DNA of 64,000 nt from Thermanaerothrix solaris (GTDB lineage: Bacteria > Chloroflexota > Anaerolineae > Anaerolineales > Anaerolineaceae). The DNA lies in contig NZ_JAUHMF010000002.1 of NCBI RefSeq assembly GCF_032334255.1, forward strand, positions 1,054,001 through 1,118,000, given 5' to 3'. Positions within the stretch are counted from its first letter, which is position 1. Every line of letters begins with the position of its first letter. Below, in pieces: positions 8,224 to 16,432 of the stretch. Made by a program: the position numbers and the translations under genes. Under the pieces are notes generated by a model. That model saw nothing but the letters and a program-made list of their open reading frames with translations, was not told where the DNA came from and ran no database searches.

Positions 8224-8633
8224 CCAGCGGCAGAGGTGGCGGCTACATTAGCAAAGGTGGCGCGGCGCAGACGCTCAACCAATTCGCTCTTGGCATCGCA
8301 CCAGAGCGGGCGCAATGCACAATTCTCACCGAAGGGGCAAGCATCTGGCGACTGGGTGCACTCATTGAGCATAATCGGCCCATCAATGGCTTCAACAACC
8401 TCAAGCACGGTGATTTCATGCGGCGGTTTAGCCAATGAAACGCCTCCCCGTGCGCCTCGTGAGGTGTGAATCAAACCGGCGATCGAAAGCTGCGAGATGA
8501 TTTTGGCTAAGAATGAAGGCGGAATATTCTGTTGTTCGGCGATTTCGCTGGTTGCCGCCCGCTGGTTAGGCCCTAATTGGGCTAAATAATAAATTGCGCG
8601 TAAGGCATAGTCAGCTTGTCGTGTAATTTGCAT
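8220..8633 (-). CDS. Rrf2-family Fe-S transcriptional regulator
   Basis: 137 residues. The winged helix is N-terminal (MQITRQADYALRAIYYLA, recognition helix around PPSFLAKIISQL, wing with RGARGGVSLAKP). Cys92, Cys99 and Cys105 form the three-Cys cluster typical of IscR, NsrR and RirA-type members, so it probably carries a [2Fe-2S] or [4Fe-4S] cluster and senses iron, nitric oxide or redox state; a fourth Cys is at 112. It is transcribed towards surE and is divergent from the thioesterase gene; the shared upstream region contains a perfect inverted repeat. Which signal it senses cannot be told from sequence. Confidence 0.9.
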   Translation of the reverse strand: MQITRQADYALRAIYYLAQLGPNQRAATSEIAEQQNIPPSFLAKIISQLSIAGLIHTSRGARGGVSLAKPPHEITVLEVVEAIDGPIMLNECTQSPDACPFGENCALRPLWCDAKSELVERLRRATFANVAATSAAG

Positions 8634-8720
8634 TGTTGCTATCCCTCTTTTCAGAAATACGGGTAGAAATTATCTACATTATTTAGTTTATGCATTTGTG
8701 CCCCTTGTAACAAGTGACTA

Positions 8721-8743
8721 AGGTCATCCTGGAAGGATGACCT
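8721..8743. promoter_or_regulatory. Perfect inverted repeat abutting the thioesterase -35
   Basis: AGGTCATCCT-GGA-AGGATGACCT, 10-bp arms with a 3-nt centre, immediately upstream of TTGACG at 8744 and about 90 bp before the rrf2 start. It is a candidate operator, possibly for the Rrf2 protein. Confidence 0.55.
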
Positions 8744-8773
8744 TTGACGTAGTTTGGGTCTTGCCGTTATAAT
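8744..8773 (+). promoter_or_regulatory. Promoter for a leaderless thioesterase mRNA
   Basis: TTGACG (8744-8749), 18-bp spacer, consensus TATAAT (8768-8773). Only 7 nt separate the -10 from the ATG at 8781, so transcription should start at or next to the A of the start codon. Confidence 0.85.
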
Positions 8774-8780
8774 GCGTAAC

Positions 8781-9218
8781 ATGAACGTGGATTTCCGCTT
8801 CTATTATCCGATTCAAGTTCGTTACGGGGATTTGGATCCCCAGTGGCATGTTAATAATGCGCGCTTCCTTACGTACTTGGAACAGGCCCGCCTAGCCTAT
8901 TTGATCCACCTTGGTCTGTTTGATGGTCACTCATTTCTCGATCTGGGTTTGATTGTCGCCGATATTCATATTGCTTATCGTGCCCCAATTGCCTTAATGG
9001 AAGAATTGAGGGTTGGGGTTAAGACAGTGCACCTGGGGAATAAGAGCCTGAAAATGGTTTATGTGATTGAGAATCCTGCAACCGGGCAGATAAAAGCCCA
9101 GGCTGAAGTGGTAATGGTGGCTTATGATTACCACTCTCAGACCAGCATTCCTTTGAGTCGGCATTGGCGTGAAACCATTGCAGCCTTTGAAGGCATTCCG
9201 GCTTACGCTGAAGGGTGA
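8781..9218 (+). CDS. Hotdog-fold acyl-CoA thioesterase (4HBT/YbgC-like)
   Basis: 145 residues. The start is placed at 8781 because earlier in-frame starts (8754, 8772) lie in or upstream of the -10 element. The motif YGDLDPQWHVNNARFLTYLEQAR matches the hotdog 4-hydroxybenzoyl-CoA thioesterase family: the Asp of YGDLD is the usual catalytic acid and HVNN the substrate-loop signature. It hydrolyses acyl-CoA or acyl-ACP; the substrate is unknown. It is followed at once by the M42 peptidase gene, so the two may be cotranscribed from the leaderless promoter. Confidence 0.88.
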   Translation: MNVDFRFYYPIQVRYGDLDPQWHVNNARFLTYLEQARLAYLIHLGLFDGHSFLDLGLIVADIHIAYRAPIALMEELRVGVKTVHLGNKSLKMVYVIENPATGQIKAQAEVVMVAYDYHSQTSIPLSRHWRETIAAFEGIPAYAEG

Positions 9219-9223
9219 TTCGT

Positions 9224-10276
9224 ATGGAAACCTTACCAGATATCCAAGAAGACGAATTGATAGAGTTTCTTACTGGTTTATTGAATGTGCCCAGTCCTAC
9301 CGGATTTACTGATATGGCTGTGGCGTATCTGGAACAGACTATAAGTGGCCTGAAAGGGGTTCATATAGAGCGAACTCCTAAAGGGGCGCTATTGGCTTGG
9401 CTGGAAGGGGAAGACAGATCAGCACCTCGGGTGGTTGCCTCACACCTTGATACCCTGGGGGCAATGGTCAAGGAAATTAAGCCGAACGGACGTTTAAAAT
9501 TGACCCCGATTGGGAGTTACGCCTGGAACACCGTTGAGACGGAGGGTTGCACAATCTTTACGCGCGATGGGCGGCGTTATCGCGGTAGTTTGTTGATCAC
9601 TGTGGCATCGTCACATGTCTATGGAAAGCGCACTGCCGAAATGCCGCGCGAGGCCGAGAACATGGAGGTTCGCTTAGATGTTCGTACCAGTAGTGCTGAT
9701 GAAACGCGCGCCTTAGGGATTGAGGTGGGCGATTTTGTGGCGTTTGACCCTCGCGTTGAGGTGAACGCAGGCTTTGTGCGTTCGCGGCACCTCGATGATA
9801 AGGCGGGAGTGGCTTGTGTGGTCACGGCCCTTAAGACGTTAGTCCAGGCGCAATTAAAACCGCGGCATACGATTTGTGCTCTTTTTAGTACCTATGAAGA
9901 GGTGGGCCATGGGGCTTCAGCAGGTCTACCCTCGGATTTAAAAGAAATGGTCGTCGTGGACATGGCCGCTGTGGGTGAAGGGCAGACCTCGGATGAATTT
10001 CATGCCACGTTATGCGTCAAGGATTCCGGAGGGCCATATGATCGAGGGCTGAGTCTACGGTTGCAGCAACTCGCCGAGCACTATCAGATTCCATATAAGG
10101 TGGATATTTACCCCTATTACGGCTCCGATGGTGGTGCATTTTGGCGCGCAGGTGGAAATGCGCCGGTTGCTCTAATCGGGCCGGGAGTGGATGCCTCTCA
10201 CAATTATGAGCGCACCCACGCGGAAGCCTTGGTAGCGACCACGCGTTGGTTGCTGGCTTATTTTTTGAACCCATAG
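9224..10276 (+). CDS. M42-family metal aminopeptidase
   Basis: 350 residues from ATG 9224, which has AAGGGTG upstream; a GTG at 9215 is less likely. Metal ligands and catalytic residues are visible in order: His and Asp in ASHLDTLG, the bridging Asp in LDDKAGVA, Glu-Glu in TYEEVGHG (general base and ligand), Asp in VVDMAAVG and a C-terminal His in DASHNYERTH. The family forms cytosolic tetrahedral aminopeptidases. It starts 6 bp after the thioesterase stop codon. Confidence 0.92.
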   Translation: METLPDIQEDELIEFLTGLLNVPSPTGFTDMAVAYLEQTISGLKGVHIERTPKGALLAWLEGEDRSAPRVVASHLDTLGAMVKEIKPNGRLKLTPIGSYAWNTVETEGCTIFTRDGRRYRGSLLITVASSHVYGKRTAEMPREAENMEVRLDVRTSSADETRALGIEVGDFVAFDPRVEVNAGFVRSRHLDDKAGVACVVTALKTLVQAQLKPRHTICALFSTYEEVGHGASAGLPSDLKEMVVVDMAAVGEGQTSDEFHATLCVKDSGGPYDRGLSLRLQQLAEHYQIPYKVDIYPYYGSDGGAFWRAGGNAPVALIGPGVDASHNYERTHAEALVATTRWLLAYFLNP

Positions 10277-10328
10277 CAGCGTCGGAAACAAGAGATGGTA
10301 ACCTTTTACGTCATTATAAAGGAGGCTC

Positions 10329-10356
10329 TCGACAAGCCTTTAAACTCTGGTAGAAT
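10329..10356 (+). promoter_or_regulatory. Promoter of clpC
   Basis: TCGACA (10329-10334), 16-bp spacer, TAGAAT (10351-10356). The expected leader is about 125 nt and contains a possible leader peptide and a palindrome. Confidence 0.65.
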
Positions 10357-10374
10357 TACACACAGGGCGGAGCA

Positions 10375-10431
10375 ATGAGCGCTCCCCATGATAAAGTGTT
10401 GTTTCCGGTGACGCAAATTTGCGCACCATGA
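10375..10431 (+). CDS. Possible 18-residue leader peptide in the clpC 5' region
   Basis: ATG at 10375, preceded by GGGCGGAG, encodes MSAPHDKVLFPVTQICAP and stops at 10429-10431. The frame overlaps the palindrome at 10407-10427. It is too short to judge by composition; position between the promoter and clpC is the only support. Confidence 0.25.
   Translation: MSAPHDKVLFPVTQICAP
10407..10427. promoter_or_regulatory. Palindrome in the clpC leader
   Basis: GGTG-A-CGCAAATTTGCG-CACC: a perfect 12-bp palindrome flanked by complementary GGTG/CACC arms with a single extra A. It matches neither CIRCE nor the CtsR box. It could be an operator or an RNA hairpin. Confidence 0.45.
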
Positions 10432-10488
10432 TAGGTTGAGAAATTAAAGTTATTTGGAGAGTTGGTTTTGTATTGAAGGAGGATTACC

Positions 10489-12987
10489 TTGTCTGGGATG
10501 GAACGTTTCACGCAGCGGGCGCGTAGAGTGTTGAGCTTGGCGCATCAAGAAGCCGAGCGCATGCACCAGAGCACTATAAACACTGAACACCTGCTGTTAG
10601 GCCTAATTCAAGAAGAAGGCGGTATTGCCAGCCGTGTATTACGCGATTTGGGTCTGGAACCCGAACGGGTTCAGGATATTGTTGATCGCATCAGCGGCTT
10701 TGGCACATACCGTGGTGGTCGAATTGATCTTTCGCCGGGCGTGCAACAAGTGTTAGAGTATGCCATCGAAGAAGCCCGGAACATGGGACATCATTATATC
10801 GGTACTGAGCACCTGCTGCTGGGTCTGATCCGTTCTACTGAGGGTAAGGCGCTGGACGTGTTGCGTAAATTGGGTGTAACCCCGGAGCAGATCAAGCGCC
10901 AGACGAAGCGTGTGCTGCAAGAGAGCGGTAGCGCCTTGCAGGGCGCCTCAGGGCGAGCGCCGTCCCAACGCCAAGAGCAGAAAAGCCAGCAAAAGACAAC
11001 GCTGATTGATCAACTGGCGACTGATTTGACGGCATTGGCCGAGGAAAATAAACTCGACCCGGTCATTGGACGCCAGATGGAAATTGAGCGTGTCATCCAA
11101 ATTTTGGCGCGCCGTACCAAGAACAATCCGGCTCTGATCGGTGAACCCGGGGTTGGGAAAACGGCGATTGTCGAAGGCTTGGCGCAGCGCATTGTTGAGG
11201 GTGATGTCCCGGCACCCCTGTTGGGCAAGCGAGTTCTGCAACTGGATGTGGGTTCGTTGGTAGCAGGAACGATGTACCGCGGCCAGTTTGAAGAACGCTT
11301 GAAGCGCGTCATTGAAGAACTGAAAGCCTCGGGCGCCATCCTATTCATTGATGAAGTGCACATGCTCGTCGGCGCGGGTTCGGCTGGTTCCTCTGTGGAT
11401 GCGGCGAATATCCTGAAACCTGCCCTTTCGCGGGGTGAGTTGCAGGTGATTGGTGCTACTACCCTGGATGAGTACCGCAAGTATATTGAGAGTGATGCCG
11501 CGTTAGAGCGCCGTTTTCAGCCAATTATGGTCAATGAGCCCACGGTGGAGGAGACCATTGAAATCCTGCGCGGAATCCGCGGCGCCTACGAAGAGCACCA
11601 TCGCTTGATCATTTCGGATGAAGCGCTCGAAGCGGCGGCCCGCCTTTCGGCGCGGTATGTCACCGAGCGCTATTTGCCGGATAAAGCCATAGATCTGATT
11701 GATGAAGCGGCCTCGCGGGTTCGCATGTATAAAAGCCAATCAGCCAAGACGGTGAAGGAACTCATGGCTCGCTTGCGGGCATTGCGCCAGAATATTATCT
11801 TGGCCAATGAGGACGGGCGTTATGAGGAGGTACAGGAGTTAACCCGAAAGGCACAGATGCTTGAAGAAGAGATTGAGCGTCTGCGCAGTGGTTGGGACCG
11901 CGAGAACAGTCCGGTTGTGACCGCCGAGGACATTGCTGAGGTGGTCTCGATGTGGACGGGTATCCCGGTGAAGCAAATGGCGCAGACTGAATCGGAACGC
12001 TTGCTCCATATGGAGGAAGAACTGCGCAAACATATCATCGGGCAGGATGAGGCCATTGAAACTATTGCCAAGGCGATTCGCCGCGCTCGCTCGGGTTTGA
12101 AAGACCCGCGTCGCCCAATCGGATCGTTCATGTTCCTTGGGCCAACCGGTGTAGGCAAGACTGAGTTAACCAAGGCACTGGCGCGCTTCCTCTTTGGCAG
12201 TGAAGATGCACTGCTCCAGTTGGATATGTCGGAGTTCATGGAACGTCACACGGTGAGCCGCCTGGTGGGTGCACCGCCCGGATACGTGGGTTATGAAGAA
12301 GCGGGTCAGTTGACCGAGGCGATTCGCCGTCGGCCCTACTCCATCGTGGTCTTTGATGAGATTGAGAAAGCCCATCCGGAAGCCCACAATATGCTCTTGC
12401 AGATCATGGAGGAAGGGCACCTGACTGATGCGCGTGGTCATCGGGTGGATTTCCGCAACACCATCATTATCATGACCTCGAACATCGGTGCCGACATGAT
12501 CAAGCGTCAGAATGTGATGGGTTTCCAAGTCAAGCGTGATGAGACGCTTGAAGAACAGTTGGCTTACGAGGAGATGCGCAAGAAACTGCTTGAATCGCTG
12601 CGTCGTGTTTTCCGGCCGGAGTTCATCAACCGCCTTGATGGTGTGGTGGTATTCCGCGCTCTCAATCGCGAAGACTTGCTCAAGATTGTCGGTTTAGAGA
12701 TTCAAAAAGTCTCCGACCGCTTGCGCGAGAACAACATTACGCTCAAAGCCACCGAGGCGGCCATCCGACAGTTGGCCGAGGAAGGATATGACCCGGAGAT
12801 GGGCGCGCGGCCATTACGGCGAGTACTGCAGAACCGCATTGAGGATCGTCTTTCGGATGCGCTTCTGGCCGGCGAGTTCAACGAGGGTGATGTCATCGTT
12901 GTGGATGCTGTAGACGGCGAGATTGTGCTTCGCAAGGAAGAAAGCTCGCCAGCCGAGGCTCAAAAGACGGTTGAGATGAGTATCTGA
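10489..12987 (+). CDS. clpC: ATP-dependent Clp protease ATP-binding subunit ClpC
   Basis: 832 residues, TTG start at 10489 with AAGGAGG upstream (ATG 10498 is possible). AAA+ unfoldase that feeds ClpP. Domains: two Clp N repeats (1-150), AAA-1 with Walker A GEPGVGKT from residue 218, a coiled-coil/UVR-type middle segment (about 415-470), AAA-2 with GPTGVGKT from residue 551, and a D2-small C-terminal domain. The middle region and length are those of ClpC, not ClpB or ClpA. It is monocistronic: it has its own promoter and leader and is followed by a strong terminator. Confidence 0.96.
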   Translation: MSGMERFTQRARRVLSLAHQEAERMHQSTINTEHLLLGLIQEEGGIASRVLRDLGLEPERVQDIVDRISGFGTYRGGRIDLSPGVQQVLEYAIEEARNMGHHYIGTEHLLLGLIRSTEGKALDVLRKLGVTPEQIKRQTKRVLQESGSALQGASGRAPSQRQEQKSQQKTTLIDQLATDLTALAEENKLDPVIGRQMEIERVIQILARRTKNNPALIGEPGVGKTAIVEGLAQRIVEGDVPAPLLGKRVLQLDVGSLVAGTMYRGQFEERLKRVIEELKASGAILFIDEVHMLVGAGSAGSSVDAANILKPALSRGELQVIGATTLDEYRKYIESDAALERRFQPIMVNEPTVEETIEILRGIRGAYEEHHRLIISDEALEAAARLSARYVTERYLPDKAIDLIDEAASRVRMYKSQSAKTVKELMARLRALRQNIILANEDGRYEEVQELTRKAQMLEEEIERLRSGWDRENSPVVTAEDIAEVVSMWTGIPVKQMAQTESERLLHMEEELRKHIIGQDEAIETIAKAIRRARSGLKDPRRPIGSFMFLGPTGVGKTELTKALARFLFGSEDALLQLDMSEFMERHTVSRLVGAPPGYVGYEEAGQLTEAIRRRPYSIVVFDEIEKAHPEAHNMLLQIMEEGHLTDARGHRVDFRNTIIIMTSNIGADMIKRQNVMGFQVKRDETLEEQLAYEEMRKKLLESLRRVFRPEFINRLDGVVVFRALNREDLLKIVGLEIQKVSDRLRENNITLKATEAAIRQLAEEGYDPEMGARPLRRVLQNRIEDRLSDALLAGEFNEGDVIVVDAVDGEIVLRKEESSPAEAQKTVEMSI

Positions 12988-13037
12988 TGGGTGTGGCAAC
13001 CTCATGATGATGGGCATCCTTATTTAGTAGTGAGGAC

Positions 13038-13076
13038 GGGGTTGGTAGGCTGGATGCTTGCCAGCCCCTTTTCTTT
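13038..13076 (+). terminator. Terminator after clpC
   Basis: GGGGTTGGTAGGC / GCTTGCCAGCCCC stem of 13 pairs including wobbles, 5-nt loop, then TTTTCTTT. Confidence 0.85.
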
Positions 13077-13082
13077 GCGACT

Positions 13083-14540
13083 ATGGCGAAAACACAAACC
13101 CGTTATGTCTGTCAGCAATGTGGCCGAACCTCTCCCCGCCCATTAGGGCGTTGTCCTCAATGTGGGGCGTGGGATAGCATGGTGGAAGAGGTCATTGCGG
13201 CACCTAGTTCGTCCACCGCGGCAGCGACCTCTCTGCGTGGTTTGACCAGTCATTCTCGTCCTCTGCGCTTAGAGGAGATCCCTGGAGTAGCGGAAGACCG
13301 GTGGATATTGCCAATGGCGGAGTTTGCCCGCGTCCTTGGGGGCGGTATCGTGCGGGGCTCGGTGGTGCTTCTGGGCGGTGATCCGGGAATCGGAAAATCT
13401 ACTTTGCTGCTCCAAATGGCATTGGAGATGATCCAGCAGGGCCAAGTCAATGCTGTGACTGGCCCGGTGCTCTATGTATCAGGCGAGGAATCAGAGCGCC
13501 AAATTAAGATGCGAGCGTTACGGTTGCTTCGCCAAATGGAGCAAGGCGAAAAGGATGAAAATAGAGGTGATTCATTTCTCGAGCATCTTTTCCTGGTGAC
13601 GGAAACGAACCTGGATGTCATCCTGGATCATATTCGTGATATTAAACCCGGCTTGGTTATCATTGATTCCATCCAAACTGTATACTTGCCGGCTTTACAA
13701 TCCAGTGCCGGTTCGGTAAGTCAGGTCCGGGAATGTGCATCGCGTTTACGGGAATTGGCAAAGACCTCGGGGCTAACCGTTTTCATGATTGGTCATGTGA
13801 CGAAAGAGGGGATGATTGCCGGCCCGCGCGTTTTGGAGCACATCGTAGATACGGTTCTCTACCTGGAAGGGGATCGCTACCAGGCGGTGCGTTTATTACG
13901 TTCGGTTAAGAATCGCTTTGGCGCCACCTCGGAAGTGGGAGTGTTTGAGATGCGTGATACTGGCATGACCGAGGTGCCTAATCCGTCCGAGGTCTTTTTA
14001 GCCGAACGAATGGTGAATGCCCCGGGTTCAGCCATCGCGGTAACCATGGAGGGTACGCGTCCACTGCTGGTGGAGATTCAGGGGTTGACCAGCCCGTCGA
14101 ATTTGGGCAATCCCCGTCGTACGCCAAATGGGCTTGACGTTAATCGTCTACTACTGATTGTGGCTGTGTTGACTCGTCGCCTGGGGTTACGCCTGAGTGA
14201 TCAGGATGTTTTTGTTAATGTCGTGGGGGGATTACGGATCGCCGAACCGGCAGCAGATCTGGCAGTGGCTGCGGCGATTGCATCGTCCTATCGCGATGTC
14301 CCGATTCGTGCAGATACAGTGCTCATTGGCGAGATTGGGCTCTCGGGTGAATTGCGCTGGGTGGCTCAGATGAATGCTCGTTTACGCGAAGCCGCCAAAT
14401 TGGGTTTCAAGTCGGCCATTGTGCCGCGGCGATTGCGTCGTGTTGACCCCTGGCCAGAAGGGATTGAGGTTCTAGAGGCCCGTTCCCTGCGTGAGGCCTT
14501 ACGCTTGGCGCTTCTTGACTCCCCGGCTAAATCCTCTTGA
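13083..14540 (+). CDS. radA: DNA repair protein RadA/Sms
   Basis: 485 residues. Branch-migration helicase-like ATPase of recombination. N-terminal four-Cys zinc finger (CQQCGRTSPRPLGRCPQCG), Walker A GGDPGIGKST near residue 98, the RadA-specific KNRFG motif, and a C-terminal Lon-protease-like domain. The ATG at 13083 comes only a few bases after the clpC terminator T-run and has no clear ribosome-binding site. It probably forms an operon with the MFS gene 12 nt downstream. Confidence 0.95.
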   Translation: MAKTQTRYVCQQCGRTSPRPLGRCPQCGAWDSMVEEVIAAPSSSTAAATSLRGLTSHSRPLRLEEIPGVAEDRWILPMAEFARVLGGGIVRGSVVLLGGDPGIGKSTLLLQMALEMIQQGQVNAVTGPVLYVSGEESERQIKMRALRLLRQMEQGEKDENRGDSFLEHLFLVTETNLDVILDHIRDIKPGLVIIDSIQTVYLPALQSSAGSVSQVRECASRLRELAKTSGLTVFMIGHVTKEGMIAGPRVLEHIVDTVLYLEGDRYQAVRLLRSVKNRFGATSEVGVFEMRDTGMTEVPNPSEVFLAERMVNAPGSAIAVTMEGTRPLLVEIQGLTSPSNLGNPRRTPNGLDVNRLLLIVAVLTRRLGLRLSDQDVFVNVVGGLRIAEPAADLAVAAAIASSYRDVPIRADTVLIGEIGLSGELRWVAQMNARLREAAKLGFKSAIVPRRLRRVDPWPEGIEVLEARSLREALRLALLDSPAKSS

Positions 14541-14552
14541 GAGGGTGAAGAG

Positions 14553-15869
14553 ATGGGTATAAAACGTTGGCAATTGGCACTCATTCATGCAGCTGTAGCG
14601 GTCACCTTGGTGCCGATAAATAGCACGCTAAATCGGGTCATGATCAAGGAATTAGGAATCTCAGCAACACTGGTGGCATTGCTGGCTTCATTGCCTTATT
14701 TGTTCTCCCCGGTTCAGGTTGCTATCGGGGCATTTAGTGATCGTCATCCCATCGCGGGGTTACGTCGTACCCCATACATTTTGGCAGGGTTGCTTTTCTG
14801 CGTCGGTGGCCTTGCGGTCGCCCCGATGGTGGTGTTTATCCTGCCCGAAAACTTTTCCATCGGCCTCTTGCTACTGGGGCTAACGTTCGGGGCATGGGGA
14901 TTGGGTTATAATCTGGCCGCCGTATCTTATCTCTCACTCGCCACCGAGCTTTCAGGTGAACGGGAGCGGACGCGCACGGTGGCAACCATGTGGTTTCTTA
15001 TGATCGTGGGAATCATCCTGACCGCGGCGGGTTTGAGCCGACTTCTGGCTGAATATTCCCCTGAGCAATTACAACGCGCATTTGGTTCAATCGCTGTGGT
15101 TGCACTGGTATTGGGCCTATTAGGACTAGTAAAATTAGAGCCACGATCAACTATGCCTTCAAACCAGGCCACACCAGAAGTGCCAGCCTCATGGGGTTCG
15201 CAACTTCGTTTGATCTGGCACAATCCACAGGCCCGCCTCTTCTTTGTTTATTTGAGTGCCTTATTAGTCGCAATTTTGGGTCAAGATATCCTGCTTGAGC
15301 CCTATGCCGCTGAAGCGTTTAATCTCCCTGTAGCCGTAACCACGCGCATTACCTCCATATGGGGCACGTGTTTTTTAGTTGCCCTATTAGCCGCAACTTG
15401 GCTTGAACCGCGTTGGGGTAAGCGCCGGGTTGCCTTCCTGGGCGCAGTAACTGCGCTACTCGGCTTTGTTCTGATGATCGGGGCAGGTATTGTCGCTTCG
15501 GCCCAGGTGTTTTATGCGGGCGTTGTCTTATTAGGTTTGGGAAGCGGTTTGGCTACCGTCTCGAACCTTTCTTTAATGTTGGATATGACGACCAAAAGTG
15601 TTGGCATGTATATGGGGGCATGGGGAATGGCCAGCGCTTTAGCGCGCATCTTGGGATCAGTTCTCGGTGGAGCGGTAAGGGACATCATCTTAGTTGTGAG
15701 TCAAAATGCTCTGCTGGGTTACGGGGTGGTATTTGGTGTTCAGGCGATGTTGTTAGGATTATCCATTGGACTTTTACGGCACATTGATGTGGAAACTTTT
15801 CGTACGACGTCCCAGCGTCTTTCTCTGGGAACCCGAGCCGCTATGATGCAGGAACTTGATGCCGGATAA
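14553..15869 (+). CDS. PucC/BCD-like MFS transporter
   Basis: 438 residues, about 12 membrane segments. The N-terminal 'LPYLFSPVQVAIGAFSDRHP...GLRRTPYI' is the hallmark of the PucC/BCD (bacteriochlorophyll delivery) branch of the major facilitator superfamily. In phototrophs these proteins assist assembly of light-harvesting complexes; relatives occur in non-phototrophs with unknown cargo. It lies between radA and a small membrane-protein gene with short gaps, with no photosynthesis gene in the window, so a pigment role is not supported here. ATG 14553 has GAGAGGGTGAAG upstream. Confidence 0.8.
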   Translation: MGIKRWQLALIHAAVAVTLVPINSTLNRVMIKELGISATLVALLASLPYLFSPVQVAIGAFSDRHPIAGLRRTPYILAGLLFCVGGLAVAPMVVFILPENFSIGLLLLGLTFGAWGLGYNLAAVSYLSLATELSGERERTRTVATMWFLMIVGIILTAAGLSRLLAEYSPEQLQRAFGSIAVVALVLGLLGLVKLEPRSTMPSNQATPEVPASWGSQLRLIWHNPQARLFFVYLSALLVAILGQDILLEPYAAEAFNLPVAVTTRITSIWGTCFLVALLAATWLEPRWGKRRVAFLGAVTALLGFVLMIGAGIVASAQVFYAGVVLLGLGSGLATVSNLSLMLDMTTKSVGMYMGAWGMASALARILGSVLGGAVRDIILVVSQNALLGYGVVFGVQAMLLGLSIGLLRHIDVETFRTTSQRLSLGTRAAMMQELDAG

Positions 15870-15889
15870 AAGAAAGGATGCCTTACCCA

Positions 15890-16408
15890 ATGAAAAACTC
15901 GATCTTAGAATGGATGGGCCCAAATGGGTGGCTGCGCACTCGCCGCAATCACGCGCTTGAGCATGCCACGATTCAGGTTCTGGCCGCCAAGCGCCCTGAC
16001 TTACGCATGGCGGGAAATTCAAATGCCCGCGGATTCTGGATCATTGGAAACGTGGATATCGAGACCTTTCAGGCCGGACTTTCCGAGGCATTGCAGCGTT
16101 TACGGGCCGGAGAGCGTGATTTGGCCATACACCCCAATTGTGGTACAAATTACGTCTCAATGGGATTGGGAGCGGGCTTGGTCGCCTGGCTGAGTATGGT
16201 GGGGGCAAAAGGCAGTTGGCGGGAGAAGTTAGAACGCTTGCCCCTGGTCATGTTCCTGGTAACTTTGGTGCTTATTTTGACGGCGCCACTTGGGCCATGG
16301 CTTCAGCGCACCCTGACCACCGACGCCGACTTGGGGGATTTGCAGATTGAGCAAGTGGATTGCTTTGAGCGCAAAGGCTACATGATCTATCATGTAAAGA
16401 CGCGATAA
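15890..16408 (+). CDS. Conserved membrane protein, DUF6391-like
   Basis: 172 residues from ATG 15890 (176 if the ATG at 15878 is used; that one directly abuts the AGAAAGG ribosome-binding site, while 15890 is 12 nt away, so the choice is open). The N-terminal motif RRNHALEHATIQVL, with two His and a Glu, resembles DUF6391 proteins of cyanobacteria and Chloroflexota. A second motif HPNCGTNYVSMGLGAGL follows and then one or two hydrophobic helices (about 105-150). The His/Glu pattern suggests metal or hydrolase chemistry but nothing specific is known to me. It is placed between the PucC-like carrier and holA. Confidence 0.6.
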   Translation: MKNSILEWMGPNGWLRTRRNHALEHATIQVLAAKRPDLRMAGNSNARGFWIIGNVDIETFQAGLSEALQRLRAGERDLAIHPNCGTNYVSMGLGAGLVAWLSMVGAKGSWREKLERLPLVMFLVTLVLILTAPLGPWLQRTLTTDADLGDLQIEQVDCFERKGYMIYHVKTR

Positions 16409-16432
16409 GTGGATTGGGTTTAAGGATGCCCA

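Noticed and set aside
10407..10427. CIRCE or CtsR operator upstream of clpC
   Set aside because: The palindrome does not match TTAGCACTC-N9-GAGTGCTAA or the CtsR heptad repeat.
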